This document shows positions 19,094 through 27,735 of a DNA stretch of 41,398 bases, piece by piece (position 1 is the stretch's first letter; each line of letters starts with the position of its first letter). The notes below the pieces were generated by a model. The model was not told the DNA's origin and ran no database searches. It was given only the letters and a program-made list of their open reading frames with translations. The DNA is taken from IMG/VR virus record IMGVR_UViG_3300047470_000238, positions 1 through 41,398 of that record. One strand, given 5' to 3'. The position numbers were made by a program, and so were the translations under genes. Source of the stretch: a virus.

Positions 19094-20374
19094 ATGTCCC
19101 TTTCAAGTACCGTTCACATCAAGTTCAACGACGCCGAGCTAAAGCGCCTCGCTGACCAGTCCGTTATCCGTAACGTGCGTGATCCTCGACACCCTGCCTT
19201 GCATTTTCGCTTCGGCCAAAACCGTGCGCGGGGCTCGTGGCATGTCATTCGCCATGTTGCCGGCAAGAGTCCTACTCGCAAGCTGGGCAACTGGCCGGAC
19301 ATTACCGCCAAAACCGCCCTGGAGCTGCTGCCGAAGAAGCTGGCCGAGCTGACTGCCGATCCAACTGCCCTGGTGTCGGTGTCGAGCTGGGCGCGGGTGG
19401 CAGACCTGCTGCACTGGTACGCGGACCGTATCGAGCGCACCCGTAAGATGTCGGCCAAATGGAAGGGCACCGTGCGTTCCCTGGTGGCCTGTCAGCTATT
19501 GCCGCGTGTTGGCTCGCTCAATCTGCAGCTGGTCGAACATAACGCCCTGGATGAGCGCCTGATCTGGCCCATGCAAGAGGTTCACAGCTTGGCCTATACC
19601 CGGCAAGCCTTTGGCCTGCTCAAGTCGGCATTCAAGCGTGCGGCCAAGTTAAAAATGCTGGCTGCCAATCCGCTGGCCGAGGTGGTGTTTTCCGACTTCA
19701 TTGATACGCCGATTCGCCCCAAGCCCTGCGCCTTGAGGCCGCATCAATTGCCGGATCTGGTCAAGCGGTTGTCCACGGATGGCGTCCAGTTGACCGCCCT
19801 TTGCCTGTTGCCGCTGATGATGCTCTGCCATGGCACCCGCATCAGTGAAACCCGCTTGGCCAAGTGGCAAAACCTGACCCTGGAAGAGGGTGGGGAATGG
19901 TTCCTGCCAGCGGCCGACACCAAGACCGATACCGACCATCGGCTTCCCCTGACTCGGCACACCGTGGCGCTGTTGAAGGCCTACCGGTTCCGTCAGCGTC
20001 AAGCCGGCTACGAGGGCGCCTATCTGTTCCCGCGTGGGGATGGTGACCCACTCAGCGAAACCCAAGCCCAAGAAAAAATAGCCTCCTTGACGGAAGGGGA
20101 GTGGACCAGCCACGACCTGAGAAAGATCGCCCGCAGCATGTGGTTAGACCTCGGCGTCGAATACTTCATTGGCGAGATGTTGCTCAACCACGCGATGGAC
20201 GATCTGCAGGCGGCGTACATCCATACCCACGCTGAAACCCTCAAGCGCGACGCCCTGGAGCGTTGGCATTTGTGGCTGGAATCGAAAGGCCTGTGTTTTT
20301 TTTGGGCCACCGAGACAACACCGAGACAGCCTGCAGCAGCGATCACCCTCAACACCAACAACGACGCGGCCTAG
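19094..20374 (+). CDS. int: Tyrosine recombinase (integrase or multimer resolvase)
   Basis: A 426-residue protein with all active-site residues: Arg249 in GTRIS, Lys277 in TKTD, His340 and Arg343 in HDLRK, His366 in LNHAM, and the Tyr375 nucleophile in AAYIH. The N-terminal 200 residues hold an arm-binding-type region and a core-binding domain, as in P4-like integrases. The gene reads away from the early operon. No excisionase-like gene or clear attachment core was found next to it, so it may integrate the phage or resolve plasmid multimers. Confidence 0.92.
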   Translation: MSLSSTVHIKFNDAELKRLADQSVIRNVRDPRHPALHFRFGQNRARGSWHVIRHVAGKSPTRKLGNWPDITAKTALELLPKKLAELTADPTALVSVSSWARVADLLHWYADRIERTRKMSAKWKGTVRSLVACQLLPRVGSLNLQLVEHNALDERLIWPMQEVHSLAYTRQAFGLLKSAFKRAAKLKMLAANPLAEVVFSDFIDTPIRPKPCALRPHQLPDLVKRLSTDGVQLTALCLLPLMMLCHGTRISETRLAKWQNLTLEEGGEWFLPAADTKTDTDHRLPLTRHTVALLKAYRFRQRQAGYEGAYLFPRGDGDPLSETQAQEKIASLTEGEWTSHDLRKIARSMWLDLGVEYFIGEMLLNHAMDDLQAAYIHTHAETLKRDALERWHLWLESKGLCFFWATETTPRQPAAAITLNTNNDAA

Positions 20375-20415
20375 CGCCGGTTTTTCCAAACCATTGCAAA
20401 GGAGGAAGTTAGAAC

Positions 20416-20637
20416 ATGCAAAGCGAGCCGACGATAATAGCTATTCACTGCCCCAATTGGATTGTGGCGAGAGCCCTTACCAGGCTAACCAATTGCTATG
20501 CGAGGTGGGAGGTGCATCGTTGCAGTACCAATGGCCGCATACGGCGCTTAGGGCTTTGGGCAAAGACAAGGGGGATTGTTGAGCATGACCGTTTGCTGGC
20601 GTGCCAATCGGAGCCCAATGAATGGTGTCGAGCGTGA
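20416..20637 (+). CDS. Small hypothetical protein after the recombinase
   Basis: A 73-residue basic protein with a near-perfect binding site (AAAGGAGGAAGTTAGAAC). It has four cysteines and many arginines (CPNWIVARALTRLTNCYARWEVHRC... RIRRLGLWAKTRG). The next gene starts within it. A role as recombination directionality factor is conceivable from size and position, but nothing specific is visible. Confidence 0.6.
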   Translation: MQSEPTIIAIHCPNWIVARALTRLTNCYARWEVHRCSTNGRIRRLGLWAKTRGIVEHDRLLACQSEPNEWCRA

Positions 20638-20999
20638 CGGGTAACGCCAAGGTGAAGCCGGCCACCAAGCGGCAGCAGAAGCGCCGCGCGATCCTCAAGG
20701 CCGAAGGGGTTAAGGAAGTGTCGTTCAAGCTCAAGCCCGCACTGGGTGGTGTGCTGTCCGCCTCGATGGCGGCGCGTTCAGGCACTGGCGAGCCGTATAC
20801 CGTCGAAGAGTACATATGCTCTCTTATTCGTGAGGACGCGGCCCGCCTGGAAGGGCAGATCGCCGACGCCCAGCGCTACCCGTGCAAGCAATGCGGCAAG
20901 ACCCTGCCGACTGGCTGCGGTGGTGCCTTTAAGGGCGAGCTGGCTTGTCTGCATACCCCAACCGCTTGGAAATTACTTATTCCAACGGTGGATGTGTGA
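20622..20999 (+). CDS. Hypothetical protein with C-terminal zinc ribbon
   Basis: A 125-residue protein starting at the ATG at 20622 after GGAGCCC. The N-terminus is very basic (KVKPATKRQQKRRAILKAEG). The middle has the VEEYICSLIREDAARLEGQI helix, and the C-terminus has C-x2-C (KQCGKTL preceded by C), then a further cysteine pair. Similar proteins occur before the lysis cassette in Pseudomonas phages. Probably DNA binding; the role is unknown. A CGTGACGGGTAACG motif stands at each end of the gene. Confidence 0.7.
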   Translation: MVSSVTGNAKVKPATKRQQKRRAILKAEGVKEVSFKLKPALGGVLSASMAARSGTGEPYTVEEYICSLIREDAARLEGQIADAQRYPCKQCGKTLPTGCGGAFKGELACLHTPTAWKLLIPTVDV

Positions 21000-21110
21000 C
21001 GGGTAACGATTTCAGCCTTCCCGCAGCTTGCTCGCTTTGGTTTGGCGGTTTCTAGTAACTTTCTCCCTATCGTGGCGTGTTTGCGTTCACGGCCCTGACA
21101 ATCACCTTTG

Positions 21111-21134
21111 AAGCCCTGGCATTTGCCGGGGCTT
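21111..21134 (+). other. Hairpin upstream of the lysis cassette
   Basis: AAGCCCTGGC (21111-21120) pairs with GCCGGGGCTT (21125-21134), with one wobble pair and loop ATTT. No T tract follows, so it is not a normal terminator; it may stabilise or attenuate the lysis mRNA. Confidence 0.5.
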
Positions 21135-21155
21135 CGTCGTTCTGGAGCCTGCCAA

Positions 21156-21410
21156 ATGAGCAGAGTCACCCGGGCCAAGGTCGCATTCACCGCGTTGATT
21201 CTGCTGGTTGTCGCCGGCATTTCCCATGCGCGGGCTGAGAGCGTCGAGCGCGCCCTTGCTGTTCCGTCTGCTGCTTATGCCGGCGCCACGCTGTTCGGGC
21301 TGCCAGTGTCGGAAATCACTCAATGGGTAATGCTGCTGTACACCGTGGCGTTGCTTGTCTGGCACATCAAAACCAAATGGTTAGCGAACAAGGCCGAGGT
21401 GGCTGAATGA
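21156..21410 (+). CDS. Holin
   Basis: An 84-residue protein starting at ATG 21156 after CTGGAGCC. It has two hydrophobic segments (AFTALILLVVAGISHA and ITQWVMLLYTVALLVWHI) and a charged C-terminus (KTKWLANKAEVAE), as in class II holins. It overlaps the endolysin start by ATGA. It would form holes in, or depolarise, the inner membrane and so activate the SAR endolysin that follows. Confidence 0.85.
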   Translation: MSRVTRAKVAFTALILLVVAGISHARAESVERALAVPSAAYAGATLFGLPVSEITQWVMLLYTVALLVWHIKTKWLANKAEVAE

Positions 21411-21898
21411 AGCTGCCGCGCGGTCTGGTCCTGCCATTGGCAGCCGGGTTCGCCCCGGTCCTGCTGGCTTTCGTGCTGTTCTTTGAGGGGTTGTCGCTGG
21501 TTGCCTATAAGGACACCGGCGGCGTCTGGACTATCTGCGTCGGTCACACCAAGGGTGTTCGGCCTGGTGATGTGGCCACTCGGTCGCAGTGCATGGCTTA
21601 CCTGTGGGATGACTTGGCCGAGTCCCGCGCAGCAGCTGATCGGCAAGTCACGGGGCCTATCTCGTGGCTGTGCCGTGTTGCGGTGGTCGACTTCGCTTTC
21701 AACCTGGGCGAGCCCGCGCTGGCCCGTTCGACGTTGCGCCGCAAGCTGAATGCCGGCGACGTGCGGGGCGGCGCTGATGAGTTTTTGAAGTGGATGTATG
21801 TCGGTGGTCGGGATTGCCGCCTCGCCGAATCAAATTGCTCAGGCATAGTGGTTCGTCGGCAGACAGCGCGCGAGCTGTGTTTGGCTGGTGTGCCGTGA
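21407..21898 (+). CDS. SAR endolysin, GH24 lysozyme
   Basis: A 163-residue protein with the T4-lysozyme-type catalytic triad spacing E-x8-D-x5-T (Glu27, Asp36, Thr42, in FFEGLSLVAYKDTGGVWTICVGHT). The N-terminus (about 7-25) is a moderately hydrophobic, glycine/alanine-containing signal-arrest-release segment, as in P21 and P1 endolysins. It would be exported by Sec and freed when the membrane is depolarised. It cleaves the glycan backbone of peptidoglycan. Several cysteines may control activation. Confidence 0.92.
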   Translation: MKLPRGLVLPLAAGFAPVLLAFVLFFEGLSLVAYKDTGGVWTICVGHTKGVRPGDVATRSQCMAYLWDDLAESRAAADRQVTGPISWLCRVAVVDFAFNLGEPALARSTLRRKLNAGDVRGGADEFLKWMYVGGRDCRLAESNCSGIVVRRQTARELCLAGVP

Positions 21899-22041
21899 TC
21901 ATCCGGCGTTACTCGATGGTGTTTGCGGACGGCAAGAGAGCGACCGTGCTGGACCCGAACAGCGAGCTACCCGAAACCCTTATTCCTGCCCTGATCGCGA
22001 TCTTTGCGCCGGGCTACGTGCTGCGAGTTGACCCGCTATGA
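21895..22041 (+). CDS. 48-residue hypothetical protein in the lysis cassette
   Basis: It starts at a GTG overlapping the endolysin stop (GTGA) and ends overlapping the Rz start (ATGA), so it is coupled on both sides. The sequence (IIRRYSMVFADGKRATVLDPNSELPETLIPALIAIFAPGYVLRVDPL) has no signal or motif. The tight overlaps are the main support. Confidence 0.6.
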   Translation: MIIRRYSMVFADGKRATVLDPNSELPETLIPALIAIFAPGYVLRVDPL

Positions 22042-22484
22042 CGCTCAACACCCTGCAGGTATCGGCGCTGGCCGCCCTGCTGCTGGCCGGTGCTGGCTTG
22101 TGCTATCAGCACGAACAGAGCGCCCGGCAGGCCGACACCATCGGCACGCTCAAGCGTGATGCATCACTCGCCCAGGGCGTGATCGAGGTGCAGGGCAATG
22201 CGCTGGCCTCGATCCAACAGCTGCAGGGCGAGATTGCCTCGATCACTTCGGCCACCCGGGCCACGCGACAGGCGCTCGATGCGCAGTCGGCAGCTATCAG
22301 TCAAAGCCTTGAAGAGTTAAAGCGCAATGATCAAACCATTCGTTCCTACCTTGATAGCCCTGTCCCTGCTGCTATCGGGGTGCGCTGGCAGCGAGCCGAA
22401 TCCGTCGACCCCATCACCTACCGCACCGGCGGTGTGCGGGTTGACCCCGTGCCGTCTGCCGGCGCATCTCGCCCTGGTCAGTAA
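22038..22484 (+). CDS. Rz: i-spanin (Rz-like)
   Basis: A 148-residue protein with an N-terminal membrane anchor (VSALAALLLAGAGLCYQ), a long periplasmic coiled-coil rich in Gln/Ala/Ser and a proline-containing C-terminus. This is the lambda Rz layout. The Rz1 lipoprotein gene starts inside it in another frame. Together they would span the periplasm and fuse the two membranes in the last step of lysis. Confidence 0.85.
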   Translation: MTLNTLQVSALAALLLAGAGLCYQHEQSARQADTIGTLKRDASLAQGVIEVQGNALASIQQLQGEIASITSATRATRQALDAQSAAISQSLEELKRNDQTIRSYLDSPVPAAIGVRWQRAESVDPITYRTGGVRVDPVPSAGASRPGQ

Positions 22485-22599
22485 TGAGGATTGGGACAAA
22501 GCCATGACACAGACCGAGGACGCGCTACTGCAGTGCGCTGGTCAGGTGCTCGACTGCATCCGTGTGCAAGAGGCTGCCACCCATGCCGCCGCGCGCTAA
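22327..22599 (+). CDS. Rz1: o-spanin lipoprotein (Rz1-like), overlapping Rz
   Basis: A 90-residue protein with a signal peptide and lipobox LLSGC (lipidated Cys at residue 19), then a proline-rich segment (SEPNPSTPSPTAP), as in Rz1. It begins within Rz in the +1 frame and extends about 115 bp beyond it, longer than lambda Rz1. Outer-membrane partner of the i-spanin. Confidence 0.87.
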   Translation: MIKPFVPTLIALSLLLSGCAGSEPNPSTPSPTAPAVCGLTPCRLPAHLALVSNEDWDKAMTQTEDALLQCAGQVLDCIRVQEAATHAAAR

Positions 22600-22957
22600 G
22601 CGGGGTTGTCGAGCGCCGATGTGTGCAGGCCTGACCAGTGAGCGGCACGGCTACTGCACTCAGCATGAGCACTTGGCCAGCGGCTGGAATGCTCCCGGCC
22701 GGGGCACAGCCGAACAGCGTGGCTATGACGCGACATGGCGCAAGCTGCGACTGCAGATCCTCAGGCGCGACCGCTACCGATGTCATTGCGATGAGTGCCG
22801 AACCTTCGGCCGTGTGCTGCCGGCCAGTGAAGTCGATCACCGCATACCTAAGTTCGAAGGTGGCACCGATGACCCCGCAAACCTCTATGCAATCCACTCC
22901 GACTGCCACAAGCGCAAGACCGGCGAGGAAGCCAAGCGAGCGCGGGCGCTTCACTGA
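22583..22957 (+). CDS. HNH endonuclease (packaging-associated)
   Basis: A 124-residue protein starting at ATG 22583, overlapping the end of Rz1. Zinc-binding cysteine pairs frame the HNH core (CHCDECRTFGRVLPASEVDHRIPKFEGGTDDPANLYAIHSDCHKRKT), with the DH, N and H residues in place. In HK97-like phages an HNH nuclease encoded beside the terminase assists cos cleavage by TerL. The position directly before the candidate cos region and TerS supports this. Confidence 0.9.
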   Translation: MPPRAKRGCRAPMCAGLTSERHGYCTQHEHLASGWNAPGRGTAEQRGYDATWRKLRLQILRRDRYRCHCDECRTFGRVLPASEVDHRIPKFEGGTDDPANLYAIHSDCHKRKTGEEAKRARALH

Positions 22958-23380
22958 GTACACGTCCAAGGCGCTGCGCATGCGGCGCTATGCCGTGTCT
23001 ATCGGTGCTGCTGCGAGCTTGGTTGCCCTGGGCGACTTCCAGTTTGATAAAGCGCTGTTCCTTCGACACAAAGCGCCAAGAAATGGACGTTGTTCTGCGT
23101 ATTTCACTGCGCTTTCAGAATTAAACAGGGCAATCGAAACCTATTCGTTCGCCGGTCGTTGGCATGCGTACTCGATGCCCAACCTGTCGAAGCTGATTCG
23201 AAAAAATATTCGAAAAAATGCCGAAAAAGCGTTGACTTCTTCGATTCTCGTCGAACGCCTGCCGACAGGGGGAGGGGGTGGGTAAATCTCTACAGCCTCG
23301 TCGGTTAAACACCGTCCCCTCAATCGTTCACGTACACCCGCGAAATTAAAAAATCGGCAAAGGCCTGGAGGGCTTGACGA
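22958..23380. other. Gene-free region with candidate cos site
   Basis: A 420-bp gap between HNH and TerS. It has a tandem 12-bp repeat ATTCGAAAAAAT (23196-23207, 23208-23219). A G-rich run then leads into GGGTAAATCTCTACAGC (about 23264-23297), a layout I associate with cos regions of HK97-like phages. A 100-codon frame (22980-23285) exists but has no binding site and runs into the G-rich element; I do not call it a gene. Confidence 0.55.
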
Positions 23381-23857
23381 ATGGCGCGAGGCCGACCCCC
23401 AAAACCGACGGCCTTGAAGCTGATTCAGGGCAATGCCGGCAAGCGCAAGCTGAACAAAAACGAGCCGGCGCCGGATGCCTTATCCGATGTGCCGCCGGCG
23501 CCAATCTGGCTTGAGGAAAGGGCGGCGGCCATGTGGGAGCACGCCGCGCCGTGGCTGGTCGAGTCGCGAATTCTCACAGACACCGATCTGCACAATCTGG
23601 AGATTTTCTGCGTGGCCTATCAGCGCTGGCGGGAAGCCCAGGATGACATCACGGCCAACGGCATCGTGGTGCCCGGCCTCAAGAAAGGGTCCGTCGTGAA
23701 GAACCCCGCCTGCACCGTGGCCAATGAGAGCCTTCGACAGATCAACACCTTCGGCGCCGCCTTGGGCTTGGACCCGGCGGCGCGTGCTCGATTGCGCCCA
23801 GGTGATAAGCCGAAGGTGAACCCTTTCACCGCGATGCGCGGAGGCAAACCCGGATAA
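23381..23857 (+). CDS. terS: Terminase small subunit, P27 family
   Basis: A 158-residue protein with the P27/Terminase_4 pattern: MARGRPPKPTALKLIQGNAGKRKLN at the start, the central LTDTDLHNLEIFCVAYQRWREAQDDI helix region and the VKNPACTVANESLRQINTFGAALGLDPAARARL end. It recognises the packaging site and recruits the large subunit. The candidate cos region is directly upstream and TerL begins 6 bp after its stop. Confidence 0.93.
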   Translation: MARGRPPKPTALKLIQGNAGKRKLNKNEPAPDALSDVPPAPIWLEERAAAMWEHAAPWLVESRILTDTDLHNLEIFCVAYQRWREAQDDITANGIVVPGLKKGSVVKNPACTVANESLRQINTFGAALGLDPAARARLRPGDKPKVNPFTAMRGGKPG

Positions 23858-23863
23858 CGAACT

Positions 23864-25618
23864 ATGGCCAGTTACCCCAACGTCAACGCGGCGAACAAGT
23901 ACGCCCGTGATGTGGCGTCTGGCCGGATCGAGGCATGCAAGTTCGTCCAGTACGCATGTCAGCGGCACATCAGCGACTTGGCCAAATCCAAGAAACGCGG
24001 CAGCAAGTGGCGCTTTGATAAGGACGCGGCTGAAAAGCCCTGCGTGTTTATTCAGATGTTGCCGCACGCCAAGGGCAAGTGGGCGGCCAAAAAAGAGCTG
24101 ATCGTGCTGGAGCCCTGGCAACAGTTCATCGTGGCCAGCATCTTTGGCTGGGTCAGCAAGAAAACTGGCCTGCGGCGCTTCCGTGAAGTCTATTGCGAGA
24201 TCCCGCGAAAGAACGGCAAGTCAGTGCTGGCCGCCGGGATTGGCCTGTACATGTGGTGCATGGACGGCGAGTTTGGTGCCGAGGTGTACTGCGGGGCGAC
24301 CACTGAAAAGCAGGCGCTGGAAGTGTTCCGCCCGGCCAAACAGATGTTGTCGCGAACGCCGGATCTGGTCGCGGAGTTGGGCGCCGAGGTCATGGCGCGC
24401 AACCTGTCGATCGCCGACGATGAAAGCCGCTTTGAGCCGGTGGTGGGTGATCCGGGCGACGGCAGCTCGCCCAGCTGCGCGCTGGTCGACGAATACCACG
24501 AACACCAAACCCCGGCCCTTTACGAGACGATGTTGACCGGCATGGGCGCGCGTGATCAGCCGCTGATGTTTGCCATCACCACGGCCGGTTTTAACCTGGC
24601 GGGTCCGTGCTACATCCACCGCAGTCAGGTGGTGGACATGCTCAAGGCATCCGCCGGTATTGGCGATCTGCACAACGAAGAACAGTTCGGGATCATCTAC
24701 AGCCTGGACGATGACGACGACTGGCAAGATCCGAAAAACCTGCGCAAGGCCAACCCCAACTATGGGATTTCCGTCAGTGAGGAATTCCTGCTCAAGCGAC
24801 TGCAGGATGCGCGGCGTTACCCGTCACGGCAAAACTCATTCAAGACAAAACACCTAAACATTTGGGTGTCGGCCGCGCATGCGTGGTTGAACATGTCGGA
24901 CTGGGCAGCCTGCGGGGATGACTCGCTGTGCATTGAAGACTTCTTAGGGCAGCCGTGCTGGATGGGTGTCGACTTGGCGAGCAAGTCCGACATCACCGCC
25001 GTCGCCCTGGTGTTCCGCGACAAGGTGGAAATGCCCGAGGGCAGCGGTAAGTTTAAGGATCGCTGGACAGTGTTCTGCCGCTCTTACCTTCCAGAAGGGG
25101 CCGTAGAGCGCGCCGCGCAGAACCAGAAGGCCTATGAGGGCTGGATTCACGACGGCAAGCTGTTGACCACCGAGGGGGATGAAACCGACTTCGACATTAT
25201 CCGTGAAGATATCGGCGACCTGATTTCAATGTTCGCCGTTGAAGAGGTCGTTTATGACCCCTACCGCGCGACGCAGCTGGGTCACCAGATGCTCAAGGAT
25301 GGGGCCAATGCGGTCCAGTTTGGCGGTGGTTTCAACCTGATGAACATGCCCATGCGTGAGATTGAGGCGGCGCTAATTTCGGGCAGGTTTCGCCATAACG
25401 GTGACCCGGTGTTGACGTGGATGGCGGGCAACGTCGTAACACGCGAACGCAAGGGCTTGCTCAATCCGCAAAAGGCGGACGAAGGCAAAACTAACATGAG
25501 GAAAATTGACGGCATGGTTGCCATTTTGATGGCCATGCACCGCGCGTTATTGGCTGATGCGCCTCAAGATGAGTCGCTATCGGACCACCTCGAATCCCAC
25601 GGTATACGGACCCTTTAA
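23864..25618 (+). CDS. terL: Terminase large subunit
   Basis: A 584-residue protein of the Terminase_1 (HK97 gp2-like) family. The ATPase domain shows PRKNGKS (about 114-120, Walker A) and ALVDE (about 206-210, Walker B). The nuclease domain begins near WMGVDLASKSDITAVALVF, with its first catalytic Asp, and later acidic residues follow around VVYDPYRATQL. It cuts and translocates phage DNA into the prohead. The length is normal for the family. Confidence 0.96.
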   Translation: MASYPNVNAANKYARDVASGRIEACKFVQYACQRHISDLAKSKKRGSKWRFDKDAAEKPCVFIQMLPHAKGKWAAKKELIVLEPWQQFIVASIFGWVSKKTGLRRFREVYCEIPRKNGKSVLAAGIGLYMWCMDGEFGAEVYCGATTEKQALEVFRPAKQMLSRTPDLVAELGAEVMARNLSIADDESRFEPVVGDPGDGSSPSCALVDEYHEHQTPALYETMLTGMGARDQPLMFAITTAGFNLAGPCYIHRSQVVDMLKASAGIGDLHNEEQFGIIYSLDDDDDWQDPKNLRKANPNYGISVSEEFLLKRLQDARRYPSRQNSFKTKHLNIWVSAAHAWLNMSDWAACGDDSLCIEDFLGQPCWMGVDLASKSDITAVALVFRDKVEMPEGSGKFKDRWTVFCRSYLPEGAVERAAQNQKAYEGWIHDGKLLTTEGDETDFDIIREDIGDLISMFAVEEVVYDPYRATQLGHQMLKDGANAVQFGGGFNLMNMPMREIEAALISGRFRHNGDPVLTWMAGNVVTRERKGLLNPQKADEGKTNMRKIDGMVAILMAMHRALLADAPQDESLSDHLESHGIRTL

Positions 25619-25620
25619 CC

Positions 25621-25878
25621 ATGAACGACACCACCAATCGGGCGGCCAATACGGCTACCCGCGACAGGCTTCGCCTGCTCGCTGGAAAAGTCCAAACGGC
25701 CGCGCAGTGGCTCAGCCAAAAGACGGCCAAAGCCTTGCCAGACATTGTGGGAATCGCTGGGCTCGGTATTGCTGGGCAAGGCGTTCGGATGCAGTTCGGC
25801 GACCCTGCGGCCTTGATGTTTATCGGGGGGGTGTTGCTGGCTGTAGCGGTTGCATCAGTGCTGCGGGGTGATGGCTGA
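25621..25878 (+). CDS. Small membrane protein between terminase and portal
   Basis: An 85-residue protein with a basic helical N-terminal half and a hydrophobic C-terminal half (VGIAGLGIAGQ... ALMFIGGVLLAVAVASVL) that could cross the membrane once or twice. No binding site is obvious, so translation may be coupled to TerL (2-bp gap). Its stop overlaps the portal start. Similar small genes occur here in related phages; the function is unknown. Confidence 0.7.
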   Translation: MNDTTNRAANTATRDRLRLLAGKVQTAAQWLSQKTAKALPDIVGIAGLGIAGQGVRMQFGDPAALMFIGGVLLAVAVASVLRGDG

Positions 25879-27089
25879 TGTTCAATCGTATGCTGTCCCG
25901 TAAGAGCGGGTTTAGTGGCGGGGCCAACGCCATCGACACGCCGGAAAAACTGGCGGCCGCCCTGGGCGTTGACTACTCAACGTTTGCCGGTCAGCGCATC
26001 ACGCCGGCGAAAGCGCTGCAGCTGGCCACCGTGTTCAGTTGTGTGCGGGTGTTGGCCGAGTCGGTGGGGATGCTGCCGTGCAAGCTGTTCAAGCAGAACG
26101 GTCGGATGCGCGAAGCTGTGACCGGTCACAAGTTGGGTTATTTGCTGCAGGTGGCGCCCAATGGGTTTATGACCGCCCAGGAGTTTTGGGAGCTGCTGGT
26201 CGTTTGCCTCAACCTACGGGGCAACTTCTATGCCTACAAGGTCATGGCTCTTGGGGAAGTGCAAGAGCTGCTGCCCATGGACCCCGGCTCTGTGCGGCCG
26301 AGGCTCAAGGATGATTGGGAGCTGGTGTATGACGTCACTTGGCGTGACGGTCGAACGGAAACGCTGGGGCAGGACAAGATCTGGCATGTCCGCCTGTTCA
26401 CGCTCGATGGCATCAATGGCTTAAATCCGGTGGCTTACGCGCGGCAGTCCATCGCCCTGGGGCTTTCCACCGAGGCGCACGGCGCCAAGTTGTTCGAAAA
26501 CGGCGCCGTCACCAGCGGCGTGTTGAGTACCGAGCAAGCGCTCAGCGATGTCGCCTTTAACCGGTTAAAGAAACAGTTCAACGAAGAGCATGGCGGGTTG
26601 GCCAATGCGCACAAGCCCATGGTTCTGGAGATGGGCCTGAGCTGGAAGCCAGTCAGTTTGAACCTTGAAGACAGCCAGTTTCTCGACACGCGCAAGTATC
26701 AGCGCGCAGAGATCTGCGGCCTGTTCCGCGTACCGCCGCACATGGTTGCGGACCTCGAAAAAGCCACGTTTTCCAACATTGAACACCAAGGCGCGGACTT
26801 TCTGAACAACGCCCTGGTGCCCATTTTGACCCGTGTCGAAAGCCGGGTTCGGGTTGGCCTGCTCAAGAAGTCAGAAGCCGAAACCTACTACGCCAAATTC
26901 AACACCGCCGCTTGGCTGCGCGGCGACCTCAAGTCGCGTCTGGAAGCCTATGGCAAGGGTATTCAGTGGGGCATGTGGTCGCCGAACGATTGCTTGGCCA
27001 AAGAAGACGAAAACCCACGCGAAGGCGGAGACATCTACCTGACCCCGATGAACATGACCACCAAGCCCGAGGCCTCCGATGGAGCTTAA
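25878..27089 (+). CDS. Portal protein, HK97 family
   Basis: A 403-residue protein with the HK97-type portal pattern: ALQLATVFSCVRVLAESVGMLPCKLF near the start, the central RDGRTETLGQDKIWHVRLF and LNPVAYARQSIALGLSTEAHGAKLFENGA segments, and the conserved FRVPPHMVADLEKATFSNIEHQG motif. It forms the dodecameric DNA-entry ring and binds the terminase. It overlaps the protease gene by 11 bp. Confidence 0.95.
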   Translation: MFNRMLSRKSGFSGGANAIDTPEKLAAALGVDYSTFAGQRITPAKALQLATVFSCVRVLAESVGMLPCKLFKQNGRMREAVTGHKLGYLLQVAPNGFMTAQEFWELLVVCLNLRGNFYAYKVMALGEVQELLPMDPGSVRPRLKDDWELVYDVTWRDGRTETLGQDKIWHVRLFTLDGINGLNPVAYARQSIALGLSTEAHGAKLFENGAVTSGVLSTEQALSDVAFNRLKKQFNEEHGGLANAHKPMVLEMGLSWKPVSLNLEDSQFLDTRKYQRAEICGLFRVPPHMVADLEKATFSNIEHQGADFLNNALVPILTRVESRVRVGLLKKSEAETYYAKFNTAAWLRGDLKSRLEAYGKGIQWGMWSPNDCLAKEDENPREGGDIYLTPMNMTTKPEASDGA

Positions 27090-27726
27090 AAAACTACACG
27101 TTCCGTTCGAAATCAAGGCGGTTTCCGAAACCGGCGAGTTTGAAGGTTACGGCTCCGTGTTCGGGGTCAAGGACCACGGATGGGACATTGTTGTCCCGGG
27201 TGCTTTTGCCAAGTCGCTAGCGGCCTGGACCACTAAGGGCCGATTGCCTCCAGTGCTCTGGCAACACGACACCCACGAACCCATCGGCCCGCATCTGGAG
27301 ATGTACGAAGACGCTAAGGGCCTGTTTGTTAAAGGCCGTCTGCTGATCGATGACGATCCGGTGGCACGGCGAGCGCACGCGCACATGAAGGCCGGCAGCG
27401 TGACAGGCCTGTCCATCGGTTATGTGCTGAAAGACTACGAATGGGACAAGGACAAAAGCGCCTATCTGCTCAAAGAGCTGGAGCTTTGGGAAGTGTCTGT
27501 CGTGACTTTCCCCATGAACGAAGAGGCCACCGTCACCGACGTCAAGTCGGCGCTGGCCAAGGGCGAAGTTCCATCGCCGAAAGATCTGGAGCGAGCCCTG
27601 CGCGAGGTAGGGCTGTCGCACAGCGAGGCCAAGGGCTTTATGGCCAAAGGCTACACCGCCCTGCGCCCGCGCGAAGCGGACGGCATGGCCGCACTGAAAT
27701 CCCTTATCAATCGAATCCCCAATTAA
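27079..27726 (+). CDS. Prohead maturation protease, HK97 gp4-like (U35/S78)
   Basis: A 215-residue protein. Catalytic candidates are His63 in LWQHD and Ser112 in GLSIGY. The family signature DHGWDIVVPGAFAKSL and the segment VKGRLLIDDDPVARRAHAHMKAGSVTGLSIGY are intact. It cleaves the N-terminal delta domain of the capsid protein and then itself. The start overlaps the portal end, and the capsid gene follows after a strong binding site. Confidence 0.94.
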   Translation: MELKKLHVPFEIKAVSETGEFEGYGSVFGVKDHGWDIVVPGAFAKSLAAWTTKGRLPPVLWQHDTHEPIGPHLEMYEDAKGLFVKGRLLIDDDPVARRAHAHMKAGSVTGLSIGYVLKDYEWDKDKSAYLLKELELWEVSVVTFPMNEEATVTDVKSALAKGEVPSPKDLERALREVGLSHSEAKGFMAKGYTALRPREADGMAALKSLINRIPN

Positions 27727-27735
27727 GGAGGCTTT

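Noticed and set aside
22638-23285. 215-codon + strand frame overlapping the HNH gene
   Set aside because: Most of it is out of frame with a clear HNH gene, and its end runs into the G-rich cos candidate. No binding site was found for internal starts such as 22980.
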